The position numbers and the translations under genes were made by a program. 64,000 bases of DNA from Marinobacterium aestuarii. GTDB lineage: Bacteria; Pseudomonadota; Gammaproteobacteria; Pseudomonadales; Balneatricaceae. Positions 37,783 through 46,008 of this stretch are shown here, piece by piece. Each line of letters starts with the position of its first letter. Within the stretch, counting starts at the first letter, position 1. Below the pieces are notes generated by a model. That model saw only the letters and a list, made by a program, of their open reading frames with translations. It was not told the DNA's origin and did not search any database. Location of the stretch: assembly GCF_001651805.1 (NCBI RefSeq), contig NZ_CP015839.1, positions 2,108,001-2,172,000 of the forward strand. Direction: 5' to 3'.

Positions 37783-39660
37783 TTGAGTGATTTATTGACG
37801 GTAAAGGATCTTCGTGTCTCATTCCGCCTGCCGGAAGGTGTGATCGAAGCGGTCAAGGGAGTGTCATTCAGCATTGCGCCTGGTGCATCCGTGGCGCTGG
37901 TCGGCGAGTCGGGGTCGGGCAAGTCGGTGATCAGCCAGGCAATCATGGGGCTGTTGCCCAAGGCTGGCGTCATCGATTCTGGCGAAATTCTGTTTCGCGA
38001 TCCGGAAACCGGCCAAACGGTCGATATCGCAGCCTTGCACCGAGACAGTGCCCAGATGCGGGCGATTCGCGGTGGTTCCATTTCCATTATTTTTCCTGAA
38101 CCCAGTACATCCTTGTCGGCGCTGCACACCATTGGCGATCAGATCAGTGAAGCCCTGCGGCTGCACCGCAGTGTCGGCAATGCCGAAGCACTTGAGCTGA
38201 CCCGGGACATTCTGCACCTGGCTGGCTTTGCCGATGCCCGTCGTGCCCTCAAAACCTATCCGTTCGAATTGTCAGGTGGTCTGCGCCAGCGCGCCATGAT
38301 CGCCATGGCGCTGGTGTGTCATCCGGCATTGCTGATTGCCGATGAGCCGACCACTGCACTGGATGTCACCATTCAGGCACAGATTCTCAAACAGATCCGT
38401 GATCTGCAGCAGGAGCTCAAGATGGCACTGCTGCTGATCACCCATGATCTGGGCGTGGTTGCCAATATGGCCGAGGAGGTCGTGGTGGTGTATCACGGCG
38501 AGCTGATGGAGGCCGGTACCCTGGATCATATATTCCGCCAACCGTCGCATCCGTACCTGCAGGCGCTGCTCAAGGCGGTGCCGCGCTTTGGCATGCGTCC
38601 GGACGAGCGTCTGGTGCCGATTCGTGAAATCCGCCCCAATACTGACAATCTGCACACCCCCAAACATCCGTTACCTGCCACCGCGGACCTGGACAAGCCC
38701 ATTCTGAGCGTGCGCAATATTCGCAAGCAGTTCCGCATTCGCTCGGCCTCCGCCGGGTCCGAGTCCACTATCCTGGCGGTGGATAATGTCAGCTTTGATA
38801 TTAAGCGTGGCGAGTGTCTCGGGCTGGTGGGGGAGAGCGGCTGTGGCAAGACAACGCTGAGCAAGATTCTGATGCGGGCGCTGGATCCGGACCAGGGCAG
38901 TGTCAGTTTCTACGACGGGCATCGGGATCTGGACCTGTCATCCCTCAAGGGGAAGGCACTGCTGGATTTTCGCCAGCGCATGCAGTTCGTGTTTCAGGAC
39001 CCGTTCTCGTCGCTCAATCCGCGCATGACGATTCTCGACATTATTACCGAGCCCCTGATTATCCACGGCATTGGTACCCACCAGGAACGCCAGTCACTGG
39101 CGCGGGAGCTGATGGAGCTGGTTGGGCTGGATGTGCGCTACCTGCAGCGCTACCCCCACAGCTTTTCCGGTGGGCAGCGTCAGCGTATCGGTATCGCCCG
39201 CGCCCTGGCGCTGAGTCCCGACCTGGTAATCTGTGATGAGCCCGTTTCGGCGCTGGATGTCTCGGTGCAGGCGCAGATATTGAATCTGCTTAAGGATCTG
39301 CAGGCGCAGCTCGGCCTGACCTACCTCTTTGTCAGCCATAACCTCGCAGTAGTGGACTATATTGCAGATCGCATTGCGGTAATGTGCCGCGGGCAGCTGG
39401 TGGAAATTGCCCCCAAGGCACAGCTATTTAGTCGCCCGCTGCATCCTTATACCCAAACCCTGCTCAGCGCGGTGCCTGATCCCAATCCGGATCACCTGCT
39501 AGACTTCGAGCGACTGATGCTTGACCGTGCATCCTGTCCGGAAGACTGGCCCATGCCGTTCACACATCATCCGGATGCCCCTGCATCCCTGATTGAATTT
39601 GAAAAAGGCCACTTTGTCCGCGTTGTGGCCGGTACGCGCCCCGAGGAGCTGGTAGCATGA
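37783..39660 (+). CDS. yejF: peptide ABC transporter, fused double ATPase (YejF-like)
   Basis: 625 residues with two ABC modules. The first has GESGSGKS at residues 41-48, LSGGLRQR and DEPTTALDVT; the second has GESGCGKTT near residue 350, FQDPFSSLNPR, SFSGGQRQR and DEPVSALDVS. Each is followed by an oligopeptide-permease C-terminal segment (HPYLQALLKAVP, HPYTQTLLSAVP). In module 1 the Q-loop reads IIFPEPSTS where FQEPMTS is expected, so Gln is replaced by Pro105. The start is TTG with AGAGG seven bases upstream. The last codons overlap the next gene, so the four genes form one operon. Confidence 0.9.
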   Translation: MSDLLTVKDLRVSFRLPEGVIEAVKGVSFSIAPGASVALVGESGSGKSVISQAIMGLLPKAGVIDSGEILFRDPETGQTVDIAALHRDSAQMRAIRGGSISIIFPEPSTSLSALHTIGDQISEALRLHRSVGNAEALELTRDILHLAGFADARRALKTYPFELSGGLRQRAMIAMALVCHPALLIADEPTTALDVTIQAQILKQIRDLQQELKMALLLITHDLGVVANMAEEVVVVYHGELMEAGTLDHIFRQPSHPYLQALLKAVPRFGMRPDERLVPIREIRPNTDNLHTPKHPLPATADLDKPILSVRNIRKQFRIRSASAGSESTILAVDNVSFDIKRGECLGLVGESGCGKTTLSKILMRALDPDQGSVSFYDGHRDLDLSSLKGKALLDFRQRMQFVFQDPFSSLNPRMTILDIITEPLIIHGIGTHQERQSLARELMELVGLDVRYLQRYPHSFSGGQRQRIGIARALALSPDLVICDEPVSALDVSVQAQILNLLKDLQAQLGLTYLFVSHNLAVVDYIADRIAVMCRGQLVEIAPKAQLFSRPLHPYTQTLLSAVPDPNPDHLLDFERLMLDRASCPEDWPMPFTHHPDAPASLIEFEKGHFVRVVAGTRPEELVA

Positions 39661-41573
39661 AATTTTTTGACTGGTGTTGTGGTCTGGCTCTGCTATCGCT
39701 GCTGGGGGGTAGCCTAGGCGTCATGGCGGCCGACTATTCCCAGGCGCCCTCGCTGGATGCACGAGTGGCCAGCGGTGAGTTGCCGGCGGTTGAGGCACGT
39801 TTGCCCCAGGTGCCATTGAAAATGGACTTTGCCGCCAACGGTCAGCAGCTGGGCCAGTATGGCGGCACGCTGTCGATGCTTATGGGCAAGGAAAAGGACA
39901 CCCGCCGCATGACCGTGTATGGCTATGCGCGTCTGGTGCGTTATGACGAAAATCTGAATCTGGTGCCGGATATCGTTGAGTCCGTGGATGTTGAGCAGGA
40001 TCGCGTATTCACCTTTCATCTGCGGCCGGGCCACCGCTGGTCTGATGGCGCTCCCTTTACCTCGGACGACTTCCGGTATTGGTGGCAGGATGTTGCCAAC
40101 AACGATCAGCTCTACCCGGTGGGGCCGCCGGCCGAGTTGATGATCAACGGCAAGTTCCCCGAGGTCAGCTTTCCGGATGCCGTTACGGTGCGCTATGCCT
40201 GGAAGGATCCCAATCCGGAGTTTCTGGCCCATCTGGCATCCGCCACACCGCTGTACCTCTATGCGCCGGCGCACTACCTGAAGCAGTTTCACATCAAGTA
40301 CACCGAAGCCTACAAGCTTGCCGAGCGGGTGCTGGACGAAGGCAAGCGTGACTGGGCCGCGCTTCACACGGCCCTGGGCAGGCTCTACCGGGCCGATAAC
40401 CCCGATCTGCCAGTACTGCAGCCCTGGCATCAGACCACGGCGAGCCCCAGCAGTCGCTATCTGTTTGAGCGCAATCCCTTCTTTCACCGCGTGGACCCGG
40501 AAGGTCGACAGCTGCCCTACATTGATACCGTCATAATGGGGATTACCGAATCCAAGCTGATATCGGCCAAGGCCGCCACCGGGGAGACCGATCTGCAGGC
40601 GCAGTATCTGCGCTTCAACGATTTCACGCTGCTAAAACGCAATGAAAAGGACTACAAATACCGGGTCACGCTCTGGCCTATTGCCAAGGGCGCGCATCAG
40701 GCGCTCTATCCCAACCTGAACCACAACGATCCCGTCTGGCGTGCGCTGTTTCGCGATGTGCGTTTTCGCCGCGCGATATCCATGGGTATAGACCGGCATG
40801 AAATCAATCAGGTGATCTATTACGGCATGGCGGTTGAAGGGCAGAACACGCTGCTGGAGCGCTCGCCGCTGTACAAACCGGAATACCGTACCAGCTGGAC
40901 TCAGTTCGATATCAAGCAGGCCAACCAATTGCTGGATGACATCGGCCTGACCGAGAAAGACATTGGCGGCACGCGCAAGCTGCCGGATGGACGTCTGCTT
41001 GAGATCATTGTGGAGACTTTTGATGGCACCAGTGAGCAGGCCGACGTGCTGCAGCTGATTGCCGACAAGTGGCGCCAGCTCGGCATCAAGCTGCATATCA
41101 AACCTTCCAACCTCGACAACGTGCGCCGCCGTGTCTATGCCGGTGAAACCCTGATGACAATTTCATCCGGGCTTGAAAACGGTATCGCCACGGCGGCCAA
41201 CTCGCCCCAGGAGCTGGCGCCGGTGCAGCAGGATTACTACCAGTGGCCCAAGTTTGGCCAGTTCAGGGAAACCCATGGCGTGGCGGGGCTTGCACCTGAT
41301 TTTCCTGAAGCCCAGCAGTTGATGAGTCTGCTGGATGACTGGTACCGGGCGGATTCTACCGAGCAGCGCCGTGACATCTGGCAGCAGATGCTGCAGATCA
41401 ATGCCGACAACCTGTTCAGTATCGGTATTCTGGCGGGGGTCATGCAGCCTGTTACCATTAACAGTCGTCTGCACAATGTGCCGGACAAGGGTATCTGGAA
41501 CTGGGATCCCGGTGCTCACTTCGGTCTCTATTCACCTGATACTTTCTGGTTCGAACAGGGTGCGGCGCACTGA
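39657..41573 (+). CDS. periplasmic oligopeptide-binding protein (family 5)
   Basis: 638 residues, starting with an ATG that overlaps the ATPase stop as ATGA. The signal peptide is residues 1 to about 24 (ending VMAAD). The family 5 pattern is visible in HLRPGHRWSDGAPFTSDDFRYWW, LMINGKFPEVSFPD and a FRRAISMGIDRHEINQVIYYGMA block. It resembles YejA/MppA-type binding proteins and would deliver oligopeptides or a related solute to the permeases encoded next. It may instead bind a microcin-like or opine-like ligand; the sequence does not decide. Confidence 0.88.
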   Translation: MKFFDWCCGLALLSLLGGSLGVMAADYSQAPSLDARVASGELPAVEARLPQVPLKMDFAANGQQLGQYGGTLSMLMGKEKDTRRMTVYGYARLVRYDENLNLVPDIVESVDVEQDRVFTFHLRPGHRWSDGAPFTSDDFRYWWQDVANNDQLYPVGPPAELMINGKFPEVSFPDAVTVRYAWKDPNPEFLAHLASATPLYLYAPAHYLKQFHIKYTEAYKLAERVLDEGKRDWAALHTALGRLYRADNPDLPVLQPWHQTTASPSSRYLFERNPFFHRVDPEGRQLPYIDTVIMGITESKLISAKAATGETDLQAQYLRFNDFTLLKRNEKDYKYRVTLWPIAKGAHQALYPNLNHNDPVWRALFRDVRFRRAISMGIDRHEINQVIYYGMAVEGQNTLLERSPLYKPEYRTSWTQFDIKQANQLLDDIGLTEKDIGGTRKLPDGRLLEIIVETFDGTSEQADVLQLIADKWRQLGIKLHIKPSNLDNVRRRVYAGETLMTISSGLENGIATAANSPQELAPVQQDYYQWPKFGQFRETHGVAGLAPDFPEAQQLMSLLDDWYRADSTEQRRDIWQQMLQINADNLFSIGILAGVMQPVTINSRLHNVPDKGIWNWDPGAHFGLYSPDTFWFEQGAAH

Positions 41574-42574
41574 TGATGCTGAGATATGTCTTTCGCCGAG
41601 TGCTGATGATGATTCCGACACTGATCGTGATCAGTGTGCTGGTGTTTACCATCATCCAGCTGCCCCCGGGCGACTATCTGACCACCATGGTCAACGAGCT
41701 GCAGGCCCAGGGCGAAAACGTCAATCAGGAGCGGGTAGCCTACCTGCGCGAACAGTACGGTCTTGATCGCTCCGGTGTTGAGCAGTATTTCCACTGGGTC
41801 TGGGGCATGCTGCACGGCGATATGGGTCATTCCTTCGAGCATGACAAACCGGTCAACGAGGTGGTCGGGGATCGGATGTATCTGACCATGCTGGTGGCCT
41901 TCGTGACGACGCTGTTCGTCTATGTAATGTCCTTCCCCATTGGTGTCTATTCCGCCGTACGCCAGTACAGCATTGGCGATTTTACGCTGTCATTTATCGG
42001 TTTTATTGGTCTTGCGACCCCCAATTTCCTGCTCGCGCTGGTGCTTATGTACATGGCGAAGGCCTATTTTGGCACCGATATCGGCGGCCTGATGGATGCC
42101 CAGTACATTGACCAGCCCTGGACCACGGACAAGGTCATGTCGGTGCTGGCGCATCTCTGGGTGCCGGTGCTGGTAATAGGCACCTCAGGCACCGCTGGCA
42201 TGATCCGGCGCCTGCGGGCCAACCTGCTGGATGAGCTGCACAAGCAATATGTGGTGACCGCCAAGGCCAAGGGCCTGGGGCCGATCAAGGTGCTGGTCAA
42301 GTATCCGCTGCGCATGGCGCTGAATCCCTTTATCGCCGATATCGGTAACCTGCTGCCTGAAATGATCTCAGGTGCGGTTATCGTCTCGGTGGTGCTGGGG
42401 CTCGAAACCACAGGGCCCATGCTGCTCAAGGCGCTGCAGTCGCAGGATATGTATCTGGCGGGCAGCTTCCTGATGTTTATTTCGTTGCTGACGGTTTTCG
42501 GCACCCTGATTTCGGACCTGGCGCTGGCGGTACTTGATCCGCGTATTCGCCTCGACGGGGGGCGCAATCGATGA
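41573..42574 (+). CDS. yejB: peptide ABC transporter permease (YejB-like)
   Basis: 333 residues with six membrane segments. The N-terminal YVFRRVLMMIPTLIVISVLVFTIIQLPPGDY is typical of DppB/OppB-type permeases, and the EAA-loop region RANLLDELHKQYVVTAKAKGLG is conserved. The start codon shares one base with the TGA stop of the binding-protein gene. The last four bases overlap the next permease. Confidence 0.92.
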   Translation: MMLRYVFRRVLMMIPTLIVISVLVFTIIQLPPGDYLTTMVNELQAQGENVNQERVAYLREQYGLDRSGVEQYFHWVWGMLHGDMGHSFEHDKPVNEVVGDRMYLTMLVAFVTTLFVYVMSFPIGVYSAVRQYSIGDFTLSFIGFIGLATPNFLLALVLMYMAKAYFGTDIGGLMDAQYIDQPWTTDKVMSVLAHLWVPVLVIGTSGTAGMIRRLRANLLDELHKQYVVTAKAKGLGPIKVLVKYPLRMALNPFIADIGNLLPEMISGAVIVSVVLGLETTGPMLLKALQSQDMYLAGSFLMFISLLTVFGTLISDLALAVLDPRIRLDGGRNR

Positions 42575-43746
42575 GCCGCGAACCGCTGGAGCATTACGTT
42601 AGCCCCGCACCTTTTAATCCCTATACTGCGCTGGAACTGACGCCGGAGCAGGAACGCTACTACATGGCGTCGCAGTGGCGCCTGGTGTGGTGGAAACTCA
42701 AGCGCCATCGCCTGGCGGTGATCAGCGGCAGCTTCCTGGCGCTGATGTACTTGATCGTGATCTTTGCCGAAGCCGTAGCGCCTTATCAGCTTGAGGCGCG
42801 CCACGTCGATTATCTGTTCGCACCGCCGCAGGAAGTACACCTTTTCGACGAGGGCGAGTTTCGCGGGCCCTTTGTCTACGGCATAGACGTAACCCTGGAT
42901 ATGGAGCGCCTGCAGTGGGTCTATGAGGAAGACCGCAGCCAGGTGAATCCGATTCGCTTTTTCTGCGTCGGCAATGACTATCCGGGCGCCGGTTACGAAT
43001 TTTGGGGGTTGTTTGACGGTAGCTTTCATCTGGTGTGTCCGTCGCCGGACGCCCCCATGTTCCTGCTGGGCACGGATCGCATGGGGCGGGACATGCTGTC
43101 GCGCATTGTCTATGGCGCGCGAATCTCCCTGACACTGGGGCTGATCGGCATCACCATCAGCTTTTTCCTGGGTATCACCATTGGCGGTGTGGCGGGCTAC
43201 TATGGCGGGGTCGTGGACAACATCGTCCAGCGTACCATTGAGGTGATCCGTTCCTTCCCGATGCTGCCGCTGTTGATGGCGCTGTCAGCGATACTGCCGG
43301 TCACCTGGCCGCCAACGCTCATATTCCTTGGCATTACGGTCTTGCTGGCGTTGCTCGACTGGCCGGGCCTTGCACGAGCCGTGCGCTCCAAGCTGCTGGC
43401 GCTGCGAGAAGAGGACTTCTGTGTGGCGGCACAGCTGATGGGGGCCAAGCCCGGGCGAGTCATCATGAAACATCTGATGCCCAGCTTTCTGAGTCATCTG
43501 ATCGCCTCGGCCACGCTCTCCATTCCCACCATGATTCTGGGCGAAACAGCACTGAGCTTTCTGGGGCTAGGATTGCGTCCGCCGGTGACCAGTTGGGGCG
43601 TGCTGCTGAACGAGGCGCAGAACATCAATTACGTGGTGCTCTATCCCTGGCTGCTGTACCCGGTCATCCCGGTGATTATGGTGGTGCTGGCGTTCCAGTT
43701 CCTGGGGGATGGTCTGCTGGACGCCGCCGACCCCTACAAGCACTGA
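42571..43746 (+). CDS. yejE: peptide ABC transporter permease (YejE-like)
   Basis: 391 residues. After the first membrane segment (about residues 48-70) there is a long periplasmic insert of around 110 residues, a feature of YejE-type permeases. Then GTDRMGRDMLSRIVYGARISL and the EAA-loop region LREEDFCVAAQLMGAKPGRVIMKHLMP follow. The start overlaps the previous stop as ATGA. It ends the operon. Confidence 0.92.
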   Translation: MSREPLEHYVSPAPFNPYTALELTPEQERYYMASQWRLVWWKLKRHRLAVISGSFLALMYLIVIFAEAVAPYQLEARHVDYLFAPPQEVHLFDEGEFRGPFVYGIDVTLDMERLQWVYEEDRSQVNPIRFFCVGNDYPGAGYEFWGLFDGSFHLVCPSPDAPMFLLGTDRMGRDMLSRIVYGARISLTLGLIGITISFFLGITIGGVAGYYGGVVDNIVQRTIEVIRSFPMLPLLMALSAILPVTWPPTLIFLGITVLLALLDWPGLARAVRSKLLALREEDFCVAAQLMGAKPGRVIMKHLMPSFLSHLIASATLSIPTMILGETALSFLGLGLRPPVTSWGVLLNEAQNINYVVLYPWLLYPVIPVIMVVLAFQFLGDGLLDAADPYKH

Positions 43747-43790
43747 TCGGTTACAGCTTTGCGTTATAGCCGAGGTTGGTGGCGCCCGCT

Positions 43791-44288
43791 TCATGGCTTC
43801 AGCCAGGCTTTGATCTGCGCAATGCGCTCCGGCGAGTCCCATTCGTGGCCGCCGGTTACGGTTTCCAGCAGCGTGCCCTCTCGATCATACAGGTAGCTCA
43901 TCGGCAGTCCGGGAATGCCCAGTTCCTGAAAGGCGCTGCCCGACTCATCCAGCAGTATCTCAAAGGCCAGCGGTGTATCCAGCTGCTGCCTGAAGTTGGC
44001 TATCGCCTCGGGACTTTCACCGACGTTCACCGCGACCACCGCCAGATCAGTGCTGTCGAAGTGCTGTTGTAACCGTGTCATGGAAGGCATTTCGCGGATG
44101 CAGGGTGGGCACCAGGTGGCCCAGAAATTCAGCAGCAGCAGCTTGCCGTGGTATTGCTCCAGTGGCGCAGGGTTGCGCTGCAGATCGGCAAAGCTCAGTT
44201 CGTATACCGATTCGGCCGCGCTGGCGGGCGTCAGGCTGCTAATGGCAATTTCAGCGGCAAGGGCGAGGCCCAGCAGGATCGACTTCAT
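43791..44288 (-). CDS. TlpA-like thiol-disulfide oxidoreductase
   Basis: 165 residues. A signal peptide or membrane anchor of about 24 residues (ending PASAAES) is followed by a thioredoxin fold with the active site WATWCPPC and a cis-Pro region in GIPGLPMSYLYD. TlpA/ResA proteins reduce periplasmic cysteines, often in cytochrome c or copper-site assembly. The frame extends 790 bases farther upstream, but there it is antisense to the next gene. GAGGATGTT precedes the ATG. It stands alone. Confidence 0.9.
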   Translation of the reverse strand: MKSILLGLALAAEIAISSLTPASAAESVYELSFADLQRNPAPLEQYHGKLLLLNFWATWCPPCIREMPSMTRLQQHFDSTDLAVVAVNVGESPEAIANFRQQLDTPLAFEILLDESGSAFQELGIPGLPMSYLYDREGTLLETVTGGHEWDSPERIAQIKAWLKP

Positions 44289-44420
44289 GGCAACATCCTC
44301 TGTGTCCGGTGGGGCCAGCTTAGCAGGCCAGCCACGCGGCGTCACCGTCGCTGCCTGGCTGGTCAGGCGGGGTCGAAATATGGCATAACAGGGGCCCGCA
44401 AACAGTGCATAGGATATGAC

Positions 44421-45287
44421 ATGAAACTGGCATTTCTGGGATTGGGTACCATGGGGTACCCCATGGCAGGCCATCTGCAAAAAGCTGACCACGACGTCTG
44501 TGTGTATAACCGCACCCGGGCCAAGGCGCAGCAGTGGGTCGAAGAGTACGGTGGCACCCTGGCCGATACCCCGGCCCAGGCCGCGGCCGGTGCCGATATC
44601 GTTTTTAGCTGTGTGGGCAATGATGCTGACCTGCGCCAGGTGGTTGTGGGGGAGCAGGGCGCGTTTTGCGGCATGAAAGCCGGCGCCTTGCTGGTGGATC
44701 ACACCACGGCATCGGCGGATGTTGCCCGTGAACTGGATCTGGCGGCGCAGGCACAGGGTTTTCACTTTATTGATGCGCCCGTGTCCGGCGGTCAGGCCGG
44801 AGCCCAGAATGGCCAGCTCAGCATCATGTGCGGTGGGGCTGCTGATGCCTTCGCCCAGGTGGAGGCGGTGATGGCGGCCTATGGCAAGTCGATTCGCCTG
44901 CTCGGTGCTGCCGGTAGCGGACAGCTGGCCAAGATGGTCAATCAGATCTGCGTTGCAGGTGCCGTGCAGGGACTGGCGGAGGCGGTGCACTTTGCCAAGC
45001 GCTCGGGGCTGGACGGGCGTGCGGTGTTTGACGTCATTCGTCATGGCGCCGCGGGATCCTGGCAGATGGATAACCGCCATGAAGCCATGCTCGACGGCGA
45101 GTTCGACTTTGGCTTTGCGGTCGACTGGATGCGCAAGGATCTGGGCATTACCCTCGACGAGGCGCGCAACAACGGCGCCCGCTTGCCGTTAACCGCCTTG
45201 CTGGATCAGTTTTACGGCGATGTTCAGGCGATGGGGGGCGGGCGCTGGGACACCTGTAGCCTGGTGAAACGTCTGGAGCAGGATTAA
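44421..45287 (+). CDS. beta-hydroxyacid dehydrogenase (3-HIBADH/tartronate semialdehyde reductase family)
   Basis: 288 residues from the ATG at 44421 (AGGA upstream). FLGLGTMGYPMAGHL gives the NAD(P) motif, DAPVSGGQAGAQNGQLS the substrate loop and GSGQLAKMVNQ the catalytic Lys. It is a paralogue of the dehydrogenase at the end of the tus operon, and the two clearly differ in sequence. The substrate is unknown; close family members act on 3-hydroxyisobutyrate, glyoxylate or tartronate semialdehyde. Confidence 0.88.
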   Translation: MKLAFLGLGTMGYPMAGHLQKADHDVCVYNRTRAKAQQWVEEYGGTLADTPAQAAAGADIVFSCVGNDADLRQVVVGEQGAFCGMKAGALLVDHTTASADVARELDLAAQAQGFHFIDAPVSGGQAGAQNGQLSIMCGGAADAFAQVEAVMAAYGKSIRLLGAAGSGQLAKMVNQICVAGAVQGLAEAVHFAKRSGLDGRAVFDVIRHGAAGSWQMDNRHEAMLDGEFDFGFAVDWMRKDLGITLDEARNNGARLPLTALLDQFYGDVQAMGGGRWDTCSLVKRLEQD

Positions 45288-45301
45288 GGTGCCGTTGGCG
45301 C

Positions 45302-45329
45302 TGGACTTATCCGGCGCTTTCCTTATAAT
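45302..45329 (+). promoter_or_regulatory. promoter of the 52-residue membrane protein gene
   Basis: TGGACT (45302-45307), 16 bp, TATAAT (45324-45329). The perfect -10 sits about 48 bases before the small gene's ATG at 45377. Confidence 0.5.
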
Positions 45330-45376
45330 TCGCGCCAGATTTGTACAAAAAACAGACTATTATGAGGTTTAGCTCC

Positions 45377-45535
45377 ATGACCCTGATCGACAAATACAGC
45401 CTGGTTTCCTTTGCTCCTAGCGTTCTGATCATTGCGGGCTGCGTGGCTTTTGTTGTTGTAGGTATCAATTTCCTGCGCAAGAACATCGCTCGAGATGAGG
45501 CTGCGGCCATGGCTGGCAACGCCCAGACCAAGTAA
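45377..45535 (+). CDS. small membrane protein, unrecognised
   Basis: 52 residues from the ATG at 45377, with GAGG at 45364-45367. One hydrophobic segment (about residues 10-31, SFAPSVLIIAGCVAFVVVGI) is followed by a basic NFLRKNIARDE and a short tail. An in-frame ATG 15 bases upstream has a poorer site. I do not recognise a family. The promoter, the ribosome binding site and the well-formed membrane topology (charged tail after the segment) argue that it is real. It has no partner gene in operon. Confidence 0.6.
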   Translation: MTLIDKYSLVSFAPSVLIIAGCVAFVVVGINFLRKNIARDEAAAMAGNAQTK

Positions 45536-46008
45536 GAGCTGCCATCTGTTGTTGCCCGGCCTGGGTTCTGCAGGTTGGGCAAGCTCCCCGAGCTGCCTGT
45601 ATTTTCTGCTGTCTGATTCTCCGCATTCCACTTTCTGTTCTGTTCTGTTCTATTTCAGCGCCCTGTGTCTGACTGCCCCAAAGCAGTACCAGGCGGTTGC
45701 CGGCTTTGTCTTTTTAGCGTTTTAGCGTCTGTGCAGAAGTGCACCTGATTGTCCGGCGAAGTACCGAACGCGTTTTTGCGTCCTGCATGGCAGTGTATGC
45801 ACGCGACGTGGCGACGCTGTTGTGGTGCGCTCTAACAGATAGCAGGCAGCTGTTGCGTAAAGACAGGGGCGAAAGGGCGGGGCTCTATAACGCCGCAATT
45901 GCGGAGTAGAGCGCTGGCCCGAAAGGAATTTCGGGCCAGCGCTGCTTAAGGATCGTATCTCAGGCCTTACCCCAGGGCGGCGCCTGGGATATGAGCCGGG
46001 ATATGCGT
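45536..46008. other. 473-bp intergenic region with hairpins
   Basis: It holds a pentanucleotide run (TTCTG three times, then TTCTA, 45633-45652), two overlapping hairpins (45882-45943) and another short hairpin (CCCAGG/CCTGGG, 45971-45988). I see no ORF with a ribosome binding site. Confidence 0.5.
45882..45943. repeat. two overlapping strong hairpins
   Basis: Hairpin 1 has arms GCTCTA and TAGAGC (45882-45887 and 45907-45912) around the perfect palindrome CCGCAATTGCGG (45893-45904). Hairpin 2 is a perfect 15-bp stem, 45910-45924 paired with 45929-45943, closed by the GNRA-type tetraloop GGAA. They share three bases (45910-45912). Neither is followed by a T run, so they are not ordinary terminators. 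They lie 3' of aroF. Confidence 0.7.

Noticed and set aside
43791-45080. 429-residue frame for the TlpA-like gene
   Set aside because: Only the last 165 residues match the family; the rest is antisense to the dehydrogenase at 44421-45287, and a good ATG with ribosome binding site lies at 44288.
45633-45652. Pentanucleotide run (TTCTG) as a phase-variable switch
   Set aside because: It has fewer than four units and lies in no gene or promoter that I can identify.
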